Assembly (NCBI GenBank): GCA_039519185.1 | Contig: CM076847.1 | Coordinates: forward strand, 24,859,251 to 24,923,250 | From: Astragalus membranaceus | Taxonomy: Eukaryota > Streptophyta > Magnoliopsida > Fabales > Fabaceae | DNA: 64,000 nucleotides | Direction of reading: 5' to 3' | In this document: positions 35,301-46,426 of the stretch, one piece after another | Layout of the letters: each line of letters opens with the position of its first letter | Position numbering within the stretch: position 1 is the first letter of the stretch | Made by a program: the position numbers and the translations under genes | Notes under the pieces: generated by a model | What the model was told of the DNA's origin: nothing | Seen by the model: the letters and a program-made list of their open reading frames with translations, nothing else | The model's database searches: none

Positions 35301-36017
35301 ATAAGGATTACTTAGGTTGAGGGGAAGCTCTCAACGCTATTAACTAGTTCGGAAAGGAGCTCTGAGTTCTGTTTGATAGTTGTTTGGAGAACAACTGAGG
35401 TGATTTTCATTACGTTCAATTTATTTGATGTCCCCGTGGTTTATTTCTACGTTTAAGATAAACGTTTCGGGTAAATCCTCATTTTATCTTCTTTTGAAAA
35501 GTGCTATCTCGAAGTCATGGGGGCGAATCAAAAAGTTTAACAAGTGACTTTTTCGTCACATTGTCGGTGTGTATGAGAATTGTTATGGATTTTATAAGAT
35601 TTGTTGAGAACGCGTTTACACCCTCCGAGGAGTACAAGTTTGTGGATCTCGCTTTCAATGTATATTTCTATCAAGCGTCTCGTATTAGACTCTTTGATTT
35701 AGATTAATCAAAGTTGGGGAGTAAACGAGGATGATTGGAATGAAGCTTCGGAAGTGTTTTCAAACGCGGTGCCGAGCCTATGTAGGCGAATGATGAGTTT
35801 CTCGCGTAGATGCGTGACCAGAGAGTTCGTATCAAGGTAGTAGTGGATCATACTTGGAGATTGATGTGCCAACTTGGGAAGATTTTCTACACTCATTTCG
35901 TTAATTCAAGATTGTTTTCTCGCAAATTTAGACCTTTCTGAGAATGTCGATTCTCGATTAGTCAGATGAAAGACTCGACGAAATTTTGAGGACAAAATTC
36001 TTTCAAGTTGGGGAGAA
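32374..36017 (+). pseudogene. E2 gag-pol remnant
   Basis: After the PBS and a leader, late gag begins at once (MTVEEYTAKFEKLSQFYQL at about 32590), so the first part of gag is missing. A decayed zinc box (about 32910-33020) is followed by protease YDSGATHCFIA (about 33150-33180) and RT pieces (KIDLKSGYHQIKV, TRYGHY, MPFGLTNA at 33895-34101). The catalytic site reads FIDG instead of FIDD at about 34120. RNase H follows (GHKSLRYLFDQKELN, DALSRKS at about 34740-34910). The next 1.1 kb has no integrase finger, DDE or chromodomain. Stops and frameshifts are present throughout, several shared with E1. Confidence 0.8.
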
Positions 36018-38603
36018 TGTAACATCCTGAAAATAATTAGTAGAATTATTTGGGTGTTAACCCAATTAAACCAATTTAGTACGTGACTGGTAAATTTATT
36101 GAGTGCTAAAAATTAATTATTGGTTGCCATCGGATCGTTAACCGGATAATACGGACCAACGAAGTTTTGGAATCGAAATAAGAGATTTCGATCAATATGG
36201 TAATTTGACCGCGTTACAGCTTATATATTAAATAAATATATATATGTGTACGTGTGTGTGTGTTAAAAAGAAGAGAAGAGAATTAATTAAGAAAGGAAGA
36301 AAGAATACGAGGGAGAGAAACAGAAGAGAGAAAGGGAGAGAAAAGAGAAAGAAGAAAGAATGGGTGAGGAGGAAGAAGAGGAAAAAGGGAGGACTTCGGC
36401 TCATCGAAACGACTTCCGTCCAACACGAAAAATGTTCAGCGCTACTTCCTCTTCGTTTTGGTACCAAAATCTTCATCATCAACTCACTCTCCTCAAATCC
36501 ACCATTTTCGAATTTAAGAGGAAATAGAGGTTTTTGTTGTTCAAGCTCAAAGGAAAGCTTTGGATGGTGTTTGGGAGCGAGCTCAAGGTGGATAGCGCAA
36601 ATATTGAAGTCCGATTTGGAGTTTGTGAAGAATCAAGGGGATAGGGTGCAAAATTGGGTTTATGTGTGAATAGTGTCATGGAGGTTATAGGAGGAAGATG
36701 ATGAATAGTATCCGTGGAGAATTTCGGGGAAATCGGTATTTCGGTCAAAATGAGGTTTCGCGATCGAGTGGAAAGCTTTGGAAGCGGATTGGGTGTCGCC
36801 GGAGCGGGGAATGTTCGTGTGGTTACTCGGTGGATTCGGCCCGCTCGTGGTTCACGCTTCAAGGGTGAGTTCTACTCACGTTTAGGATTTTACGTTTCGA
36901 ATTAATTGATTTAATGTTTTATCGCTTTCGCTGGACTGGAATATTTCTGGATATTGTCTGTTTCGGGTTAGGAGTCGATCGGAGCGAGTCTCGAGTTGCG
37001 TTGAGTTGAAATGGAATTTTTGGCGATTTGATTTCGAAAGATTTTGACTTAAAAACCGTTAATTGGAAAATGTGTCGTTTTTGATACAATCCGTTTTGAT
37101 TGAGTTTTGATTGGATTGATTGATTGTGTGGTTTGTATTGGGTCTATTGTATTGGTTGTCAAATCTGTTTTCAGTCGGAACGAAAATCGGAATTGAGCAG
37201 AATAGCGAATTTCGCAAGAAAACGGAAAACCTGCACTTTTCTGCAGAGGGTCGCGTCGCGACCCGTCCCTTTCGCGTCGCGACCTGGCCCAGTTTTTTCA
37301 CGCAAAAACTTTCTGTCGTTTTTCGCGTCGCGACGGTAGCAGTTCGCGTCGCGACGCTTTGCAGATTTTCAACAGTTTTTCACTGATTTTGTTTTCGCAA
37401 TAACTTTTGATCCGGGAACCCGATTGAGGTGTTCTCAGGGGCGTTGGAAAGCTTATTCAAAGATCTATCTATTTATATATATTAAATGGCATAATGGACT
37501 GTTTTTGAAGTTGTAAACTATTTCGAAAAACCGAATGATAGTACTCGTGTACGAACATATGTTTTATTAATAATAAAGCGGACTATGAGTCCTACGTGAT
37601 ACGGTATAACTGATGCGGGACGATTATTATTTATTGTCTAAACCGGTCTACGATTCACGATATATATTATATCGACTATAGGAAACGGCCCAATGCGGGT
37701 ATTATGTTCGACTAACGGTCAAATGTAGATGGACTAACTATTCATTGAGTATAGGTGAACTAACAGGTCATCGAGTGTAGATATATTTAATATATATTTA
37801 CGTGGTATGGGTGACATACTAGGAGGGGCAGTCATGATCCCCCACCCTAGGCTCCGATGCAAATAGTTAAACTATTAGTGGTAAGGGGTTCGCCGGGATT
37901 AGTCAAGAGGCAGTCGGTGGTGTGTCGAAGAGTATTGAGTAACGTCCGCCGGGATTAGTCAAGAGGCAGTCGGTGGTACGTTACTGTTGTTTTGTGCTGC
38001 GTTCATCGGGATTAGCAAGTGGATTGCAGTCGGTGGTACGTAGAAAGGCCTAGGATATTAGTTCATCGGGATTAGCAAGTGGATTGCAGTCGGTGTCCTA
38101 TTAGATCGAAGCCTTATTGTATGATTCGCCGGGATTAGCAAGTGGATTGCGGTCGGTGCTGTGTCAAATCTTAAAAATGTTTTAAATGGACCGAGAGTGT
38201 TAGTAGGGGTCTCGGTAGAACTCACTGAGATTGTATCTCATTGTTTATATGTTGTTGTTTTACAGAGAAACAGGGACGGCAGAAATCCAAGGAGCACGAG
38301 TAGGTTGAGCTCAGGCGACTGCTGATGACTTAGCTATTACGCTTAAGTTTATATTTCCTTTTGTTGTCTTTGTACTACAACTCTATGTATTAATGTTATG
38401 TATTTACTTCCGCTTTCTTGTACGATATTGAACACTGTATTTCACTGATGGTTTATGGTCTTATTTATGTTTAAGACTGTTCTATTGTTATTCAGTGAAA
38501 ATTTCATAGTGGTGTTCAGTATTTAAACAGGAAATATATCTCTGATTATTTTATGATGGTACACTTGGGTATTTTTACTTGATAAAAATATCGGGGTGTT
38601 ACA
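36018..38603 (+). repeat. E2 3' LTR
   Basis: Direct repeat of 29770-32373. Here all four TCGCGTCGCGAC words at about 37250-37360 are intact. The minisatellite is at 37891-38158. Confidence 0.92.
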
Positions 38604-38608
38604 GGGAC

Positions 38609-39586
38609 CCAGGAATAACTTTCCAAAGGGCAAAGGTCAAGCTAATGACCATAAACTAGCGCTGCGTGGGAGGCAACCCACTGGTTTACCTATGTTTTGT
38701 TTTCCTGGAAAAAGTAGAAAAGCTACAAAATGCCAATCAATGTGAGCTTTCTTACCCCTCTCATATATTCTATTCTAATTTACATTGAGGACAATGTTTG
38801 GTCCAAGCATGGGGGGTATTTTATTGCTTTTTTTGGGTATGTCTTTATTGCTTTGCTGAGTTTTTATCTTTTTGTACTTTGAGTTGTATCAGCTCCCTCC
38901 ATCATGAAACTTTGTGAACCCTAAGCATGTTTTAGAAAAGCCTTTTCTGGACAAAATTTTTTTCAAATTTTCATTAGCAGTCATCTAGGTGGACTGGTTG
39001 GGAACAACAAAATTGTATCATGGTTCGATTTCTACTTCTAGGGCTTTTTCACACACACACTATTGAGACTGTTTTCAGTTGTTAATACAATTAGAAGGAC
39101 TGAAGAGAAACTAGTAACCTGGTTCTCTTGGTGAGATTCACAGGATGCGCGGTTACTGGAGAAAAACGTCTGAGTTGGGGTATCAAGCAAAGAAAAAAAG
39201 AAAAAGAAAAAAAAAATAATATGCAAAACCAATTCAAAATGCAAAAATTGGTGCATTTTAATTATCAAAATGAATGGTTAGCATATAACATAAAACAAAA
39301 ATGCTTGAATACCCAACGTAAAAAGACCCTCCTTTGAGACCAAAGCTTAAGAATGCTGGGGAACCGGTTCTATGATGACATTGATATCCTCTCTAGAGTA
39401 TTGATACTTTAAAAATGTCTCCCAATTCCACAAGAAGCCCGGATAGTAGTTCTCAAACCAAAGTGTTAGAATTGCCCCACAGTTCACTTAAGGTTTCGAT
39501 ATGAAAATAAATTCCCTTCAGAATTGGCCTAAAGATTTACACTGTTTTTGCTTGAGGACAAGCAAAGGTTCAAGCGTGGGGGAGTT
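38609..39586 (+). other. Element C 3' non-coding tail, hairpin, PPT
   Basis: After the end of gag, GTGGGAGGCAACCCAC (38666-38681) forms a 5-bp stem. A TTGAGGACAATG ... AAGCATGGGGGG module is at 38784-38817, and a second one ends at the true polypurine tract (GTGGGGGAG, 39577-39584) before the 3' LTR. The rest is AT-rich and has no gene. Confidence 0.6.
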
Positions 39587-40565
39587 TGATAAGTCTATTT
39601 TTAGAGTCTTTTTAATAGTTATTTTTCTTATGTTTATTTGGTATTTTAATTATATTTTTGAGCTATTTTACTGCAAATGTTTACTTTTTATTTTCAGGTG
39701 TTATTTTGAAGCAAAAGAGAAAATACGAGGAAAAATGAAGAAACAAAGAAAATATTAGAGGAGGAACAATTTTAAGACCGCTTGGCACTCAACAGGGCGC
39801 CAAGCAGCAAAACTGGCGCAGCACAGGACGCCAAGCAGCAAAAACTGGCGCAGAGCCTGCGCACGACCCTGGCACATAGGCGCACGACCCTGGTGCAAAA
39901 CTGGCGCAGAGCAGCCAAAATTGACTGGCCAGGGCGCACGACCCTGGCACATAGGCGCACGACCCATGCTTGCCAGCAACGCAGAACAGCTGTTGCCAGC
40001 ACAAGGCGCACGACCCAGACTCCATAGGCGCACGACCCTGGTGCAAAACTGGCGCAGAGCAGCCAAAATTGACTGGCCAGGGCGCACGACCCAGGCACAT
40101 GGGCGCACGACCCTGGCGCCAGACAAGTCAATTTTGGCTGCACCCACTTGCTGATGGCTATCTTTGCCAACATGATTTGCCACTTTTTTTGGACCATTTT
40201 GCCCCTCCACTCAAGTGCCTTGGCCCTCATATTTTCCTATAAATAGGACATTGATCCTCACTTGTAACTAAGCTTGAATTTTGTTAGAAAATCAATGACA
40301 AGGTTTCCTCTAAGATTCATGACTTCAATTTACTCTTCATGCTTTTTATGATTCTTGCTCTTTTAAATTCTCGCTCTTTTACTTTCTCGCTCTTTTACTT
40401 TCTCGCTCTTTTATTTTCTCGCTATTTACTTTCTCGCCCTTTTATTTTCCAAGTCATTTACTTTCCTTGCTATTTACTTTCTTGCCCTTTTATTTTCCAA
40501 GTCATTTACTTTCCTTGCTATTTACTTTCTTGCCCTTTTATTTTCCAAGTCATTTACTTTCCTTG
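39587..40565 (+). repeat. Element C 3' LTR, first part
   Basis: Matches the start of 26209-27899 and contains a word array (39779-40121) and an intact TATAAATAG at 40238-40246. Interrupted by D at ACTTTCCTTG; the rest is 46432-47173. Confidence 0.88.
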
Positions 40566-40778
40566 TGATAAGTCTATTTTTAGAGTCTTTTTAATAGCTA
40601 TTTTATTAAGTCTTTTTAGTATTTTAATTATATTTTTGATCTATTTTACTACAAATGTTTACTTTTTACCTTCAGGTTTTATTTTGAAGCAATTTCGACT
40701 GCTTATGTCTCAGCAGGTCAGAATTCGACTGGATCTCCCAAAATTCGACTGGATCTCCCAGAATTCGACTGCATCTTC

Positions 40779-41120
40779 CAGATTTCGACTTCGACTGCAT
40801 CTGTCTTCCAGATTTCGACTTCGACTGCATCTGTCTTCCAGATTTCGACTTCGACTGCATCTGTCTTTCAGATTTCGACTTCGACTGCATCTGTCTTCCA
40901 GATTTCGACTTCGACTGCATCTGTCTTCCAGATTTCGACTTCGACTGCATCTGTCTTTCAGATTTCGACTTCGACTGCATCTGTTTTCCAGATTTCGACT
41001 TCGACTGCATCTGTCTTCCAGATTTCGACTTCGACTGCATCTGCCTTCCAGATTTCGACTTCGACTGCATCTGTCTTCCAGATTTCGACTTCGACTGCAT
41101 CTGCTATCCAGATTTCGACT
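40779..41120 (+). repeat. 30-bp tandem array in LTR-D
   Basis: About eleven units of exactly 30 bp built on CAGATTTCGACTTCGACTGC and ATCTGTCTTC, with a few unit-specific substitutions. The other LTR has a matching array at 45166-45507. Because 30 is a multiple of three, open frames with a 10-residue repeat arise on both strands. Confidence 0.93.
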
Positions 41121-41236
41121 GTGCAGTCAAAATTGGATATTTTTGCCCACTTGAGGATGGCTTTTTGATGACTACCTTGGCCAACTTGATTTGCCACTTT
41201 TTCCTCTTTTAGACCATTTTGCCCCTCATATTTTCC

Positions 41237-41245
41237 TATAAATAG
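41237..41245 (+). promoter_or_regulatory. TATA box of LTR-D
   Basis: TATAAATAG about 115 bp after the 30-bp array. Also at 45624-45632 in the 3' LTR and 40238-40246 in LTR-C. Confidence 0.7.
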
Positions 41246-42027
41246 AGGCTTGATCCTCACTTGTAACTAAGCTTGAATTTTGTTAGAAAATCAATGACAA
41301 AGGCTCTCTAATGATTCATGACTTCAATTTACTCTTCATGCTTTTTATGATTCTTGTTTATTTACTTTCTTGCCCTTTAAATTCTTGCTATTTATTTTCT
41401 TGCCCTTTTTCTTTCCAAGTCATTTACTTTCCTTGCTATTTAATTTCTTGCACCTTTATTTTCCAAGTCATTTACTTTCTTGCCCTTTAAATTCTTGCTA
41501 TTTATTTTCTTGCCCTTTTACTTTCCAAGTCATTTACTTTCTTGCTCCTTTAAATTCTTGCACCTTTATTTTCCAAGTCATTTACTTTTCTTGCTATTTA
41601 AATTCTTGCACCTTTTTTTCCAAGTTATTTACTTTCTTGCTCTTTAAATTTTCAAGTCAAGTAAATTACTGGCAAGTCAAGTAAATTACTGGCAAGTCAA
41701 GTAAATTACTGGCAATTTACTTTTCAAGCAATTTACTTTCTTGTCATTTACAATTCCGCTATTTATGATTTTTGCACTTTACCGCTTTCTTTTATTTCTC
41801 GCTATTTAACTTTATGTTTTCTTCTTTTATTTTCTTTTCTCCTCTTTTGTCTACAATGATCATGAGTGAGTAGACTTTACTAAAATATTCCTTCTTTCCA
41901 AAAACACTTTCTTTTCAGTTAATCAAACTTTGAAAAATTAAATTGGTATTCACTTAGGCTCTCCTTGTGGACCGATACTCTTTTATTACGCGATACGACC
42001 CGTGCACTTGCGGGGCTATCAAGTTTT

Positions 42028-42045
42028 TGGCGCCGTTGCCGGGGA
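42028..42045 (+). other. Element D primer-binding site (tRNA-Asp)
   Basis: TGGCGCCGTTGCCGGGGA six bases after the 5' LTR. Confidence 0.88.
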
Positions 42046-42132
42046 GGCAGTGATATTAATTAAGTTTTTCGAAACCGGTTAGACTGAAATTTTATTTTCT
42101 TTATTTTTACTTTTTCTTCTCTTGTCCCTCGA

Positions 42133-43886
42133 ATGCGAAGAACCAGAAGTTTCGGTGAAACTGTTCAACAAATTCCCGAAATCGAAAGGTTCTTACATAG
42201 AAGGAGGAGAGAAATTCCCGATAACCAAATGGCGGCTAATGAAAATCGTGCTCTCAAAGAGTACGCAACACCTTCAGTAGAGCCATCGGCTGCCATTGTA
42301 CATCCAAATGTGGAAGCAAATAATTTTGAATTCAAAACATCTCTGCTTTCGATGGTACAACAAAACCAATTTTCTGGTTCTCCCACGGAGGACCCAATCT
42401 TCATATTTCAATTTTTCTTGAATATTGTGGAACTCTCAAATTAAACGGGGTACCTCCGGATGCCATAAGACTAAAACTCCTCCCTTTTTCATTAAGGGAT
42501 AGAGCTAGAGCATGGCTACATTCTTTGCCTTCGGAATCCATTACCAGCTGGGACCAGCTAAAACAAGCTTTTCTTGCTAAATTCTTTCCCCCGAGTAAGA
42601 CAGCTCAAATGAGAAATCAAATTACTCGATTTTCTCAAAACGACGGGGAATCTCTTTATGATGCTTGGGAACGTTTCAAAGAAATGTTAAGGCTATGCCC
42701 CCATCATGGACTAGAGAAATGGCTTGTTGTTCACACTTTTTATAATGGATTACAATATGCAACAAGAATGACTATTGATGCAGCTGCAGGTGGAGCTTTA
42801 ATGAACAAAAATTTTACCGAAGCTTATGCACTCGTTGAAGATATGGCTCAAAACCATTGTCAGTGGACAAGTGTGCGAGCCATAACGAATAAACCAGCCA
42901 CATCAAAAGAGCCAGGTAAGTATGAAATATCTGTTGTTGATCATCTTACCTCAAAAGTGGACGCACTTTTTCAAAAATTTGAAAAATTAAATGTAAGTGT
43001 CGTCTCACAAACTTCTTCTCCTATTACTCCACCATGTGAATTATGTGGGGTTGTTGGCCATATTGGAGCTAAATGCCAGCTTGAGGCATCTAGTACTGGA
43101 AATGAGCATATAAACTATGCTCAAAAAGAAGATCCGTTTTCAAATACTTATAATTCTGGGTGGAGAAATCATCCAAATTTTTCTTATAAAAATCCTCCAC
43201 CCAATCCAGCACCTAGACCACCTCCTGTCTTTCAAAATCAAAGCGTTTTTAACATCCCACAAAACAACCCGCAAAAGTCGAACTTGGAATTTTTGATGGA
43301 AAAATTTGTGTCATCTCAAACAAAACAAAATCAAGAATTCAAAAATCAAACTGGTTATTTGAATGACACACTTATCAAATTAGAATCAAAAATCGACTCT
43401 ATTGCCGCTCATAGTGAGATGCTTGAAAATCAAATAACTCAAGTGGCAACACAGGTGGCTTCATCCTCTAAATCTTCGGGGGTATTTCCCGGACAGCCTG
43501 AACAAAATCTAAATGGCCAAATATATGCTGTCACCCTTAGAAGCGAAAAACAATTAGAGGAACCAAGAGCAAACCAAGAAAAAATTGTGAGTGAAAAACA
43601 TAATTCACCGTGTGAGCAAGAAGAGAAAGAAAAAGAGAAGGAACCAGAAAAAGAAAGAGAAGAACCATACATCCCCCCACCACCATACAAACCATCTCCT
43701 TTATCTTACTTTTCACCTTCCTTTGAAAAAAAAATAACATTTGATCTGGGGGGAATTGTAAAAAAAATCTTATTGCTTACACAACTTCCATTTTACAAGC
43801 CATGGGATCTAGGAAAATGCTTTCATTCTTCATATGTCACTTGGTCTCTATGCTTCAAGCAATGGGACCCAAGAATAACTTTCTAA
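42133..43886 (+). pseudogene. Element D gag
   Basis: The start MRRTRSFGET at 42133 reads to about 42400, where two bases are missing compared with C (GACCCAATCTTC against GACCCAAATCATC). The rest continues in another frame to a TAA at 43884-43886. The gag core, partial zinc box (CELCGVVGHIGAKC) and Lys/Glu tail match C. It also lacks protease and pol and ends with the same unrelated tail (QLPFYKPWDLGKCFHSS), so the truncation predates the split of C and D. The frameshifts differ between C and D. Confidence 0.82.
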
Positions 43887-44932
43887 AGGGAAAAGGTCAA
43901 GCTAATGACCATAAACGAGCGCTGCGTGGGAGGCAACCCACGGCTTAATGTTTTTTTTCAATTTGTTTAAAAAATAAAAAATAAAATACCTCAGGGCCGA
44001 GTATCCTGAACCAGACAGCCAGGTGAGCTCTCCTAACCCCTTTTGTTTTTTTTAAAAAATCATTGAGGACAATGCCTAGTCCAAGCATGGGGGGTATTTT
44101 ATTGCTTTTATTTGGGTATGTCTTTACTGCTTTGCTGAGTTTTTATCTTTTACTTTGAGTTGTATCTGCTCCCTCCATGATAAAACTTTGTGAACCCTAA
44201 GCATGTTTTAGATAAGCCTTTTCTGGACAAAAATAATTTTTCAATTTTTCATTAGCAATCATCTAGGTGGACTGGTTGGGAACAAACAAAATTGTATCAT
44301 GGTTCGATTTCTACTTCTAGGGCTTTTTCACACACACACACACACTATTGAGACTGTTTTCAGTTATTAATACAATTAGAGGGACTGAAAAGAAACTAGT
44401 AACCTGGTTGTCTTGGTGACATTTACTAGATGCGCGGTTACTGGAGAAAAACGTCTGAGTTGGGGTATTCAAAAAAAAAAAAATGGTTAGTGCAAAACCA
44501 ATATAAAAAAAAAAAAAAAATTATATATGTATATATGCAAAACCAATTCAAAAATGCAGAAGTTAGTGCATTTTAAATGTCAAAATAAATGGTTAGCATA
44601 TAAAATCAAAAAGAAAAGAAAAATGCTTGAATACCCAACGTATAAAGACCCTCCTTTGAGACCCGGTCTAAGTAAATGGAGGACCCAAGCTTAAGAATGT
44701 TGGGGAACCGGTTCTATGATGACATTGATATCCCCTCTAGAGTACTGATACTTTAAAGTTGTCTCTCAATTCCACAAGAAGCCCAAAATAGTAGCTCTCA
44801 TACCAAAGTGTTAGAATTGCCCCACAGTTCACTTAAGGTTTCAATATGAAAATAATTTTCCTTCAGAAATTGCCTAAAAGATTTACACTGTTTTTGCTTG
44901 AGGACAAGCAAAGGTTCAAGCATAGGGAAGTT
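43887..44932 (+). other. Element D 3' non-coding tail with hairpin and PPT modules
   Basis: GTGGGAGGCAACCCAC at 43926-43941 can extend to a 6-bp stem (C 43925 with G 43942). A TTGAGGACAATG ... AAGCATGGGGGG module is at 44063-44094 and a similar one just before the 3' LTR. AC and poly-A runs (44330-44520) are present. No gene. Confidence 0.6.
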
Positions 44933-46426
44933 TGATAAGTCTATTTTTAGAGTCTTTTTAATAGCTATTTTATTAAGTCTTTTTAGTATTTTAATTATAT
45001 TTTTGATCTATTTTACTACAAATGTTTACTTTTTACCTTCAGGTTTTATTTTGAAGCAATTTCGACTGCTTATGTCTCAGCAGGTCAGAATTCGACTGGA
45101 TCTCCCAGAATTCGACTGGATCTCCCAGAAGTCGACTGGATCTCCCAGAATTCGACTGCATCTTCCAGATTTCGACTTCGACTGCATCTGTCTTCCAGAT
45201 TTCGACTTCGACTGCATCTGTCTTCCAGATTTCGACTTCGACTGCATCTGTCTTTCAGATTTCGACTTCGACTGCATCTGTCTTCCAGATTTCGACTTCG
45301 ACTGCATCTGTCTTCCAGATTTCGACTTCGACTGCATCTGTCTTTCAGATTTCGACTTCGACTGCATCTGTCTTCCAGATTTCGACTTCGACTGCATCTG
45401 TCTTCCAGATTTCGACTTCGACTGCATCTGTCTTCCAGATTTCGACTTCGACTGCATCTGTCTTCCAGATTTCGACTTCGACTGCATCTGCTATCCAGAT
45501 TTCGACTGTGCAGTCAAAATTGGATATTTTTGCCCACTTGAGGATGGCTTTTTGATGACTACCTTGGCCAACTTGATTTGCCACTTTTTCCTCTTTTAGA
45601 CCATTTTGCCCCTCATATTTTCCTATAAATAGAGGCTTGATCCTCACTTGTAACTAAGCTTGAATTTTGTTAGAAAATCAATGACAAAGGCTCTCTATTG
45701 ATTCATGACTTCAATTTACTCTTCATGCTTTTTATGATTCTTGTTTATTTACTTTCTTGCCCTTTAAATTCTTGCTATTTATTTTCTTGCCCTTTTTCTT
45801 TCCAAGTCATTTACTTTCCTTGCTATTTAATTTCTTGCACCTTTATTTTCCAAGTCATTTACTTTCTTGCCCTTTAAATTCTTGCTATTTATTTTCTTGC
45901 CCTTTTACTTTCCAAGTCATTTACTTTCTTGCTCCTTTAAATTCTTGCACCTTTATTTTCCAAGTCATTTACTTTTCTTGCTATTTAAATTCTTGCACCT
46001 TTATTTTCCAAGTTATTTACTTTCTTGCTCTTTTATTTTTCTTGCTCTTTAAATTTCCAAGTCAAGTAAATTACTGGCAAGTCAAGTAAATTACTGGCAA
46101 GTCAAGTAAATTACTGGCAATTTACTTTTCAAGCAATTTACTTTCTTGTCATTTACAATTCCGCTATTTATGATTTTTGCACTTTACCGCTTTCTTTTAT
46201 TTCTCGCTATTTAACTTTATGTTTTCTTCTTTTATTTTCTTTTCTCCTCTTTTGTCTACAATGATCATGAGTGAGTAGACTTTACTAAAATATTCCTTCT
46301 TTCCAAAAACACTTTCTTTTCAGTTAATCAAACTTTGAAAAATTAAATTGGTATTCACTTAGGCTCTCCTTGTGGACCGATACTCTTTTATTACGCGATA
46401 CGACCCGTGCACTTGCGGGGCTATCA
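44933..46426 (+). repeat. Element D 3' LTR
   Basis: Direct repeat of 40566-42021, with one extra GAATTCGACTGGATCTCCCA unit before the array (45166-45507) and an extra TTTATTTTTCTTGCTC near 46030. Confidence 0.9.

Larger units (their letters stand above)
29770..38603 (+). mobile_element. E2: E1-type chromovirus derivative, non-autonomous
   Basis: 8834 bp, TSD GGGAC at 29765-29769 and 38604-38608, inside C's gag. LTRs 29770-32373 and 36018-38603 look almost identical by eye, so this is a recent insertion. The PBS TGGTATCAGAGC is at 32376-32387 and a polypurine tract (GTTGGGGAGAA) at 36007-36017. The internal region is the same degraded gag-pol remnant as in E1. Confidence 0.92.
40566..42021 (+). 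repeat. Element D 5' LTR
   Basis: The first ~125 bp match LTR-C. A 30-bp tandem array (40779-41120) follows, then backbone shared with C, TATAAATAG at 41237-41245, and pyrimidine-rich repeats to about 41660 with three AAGTCAAGTAAATTACTGGC units (41650-41715). Confidence 0.9.
40566..46426 (+). mobile_element. Element D: gag-only relative of C inserted in C's LTR
   Basis: 5861 bp, TGATAAGTC to GGGGCTATCA, TSD CCTTG at 40561-40565 and 46427-46431. LTRs 40566-42021 and 44933-46426 are nearly identical. PBS for tRNA-Asp, one frameshifted gag, no pol. C and D share LTR ends, gag and the 3' tail, but the middle of their LTRs differs completely. Confidence 0.9.

Noticed and set aside
40779..41120. 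Regular 30-bp repeats that look CRISPR-like (also 45166-45507)
   Set aside because: They are head-to-tail direct repeats without unique spacers, inside both LTRs of a plant retrotransposon.
40672..41260. Open frames with 10-residue repeats (MQSKSKSGRQ type) over the D array, also 44898-45647
   Set aside because: A 30-bp unit keeps frames open automatically on both strands; the composition is not protein-like.
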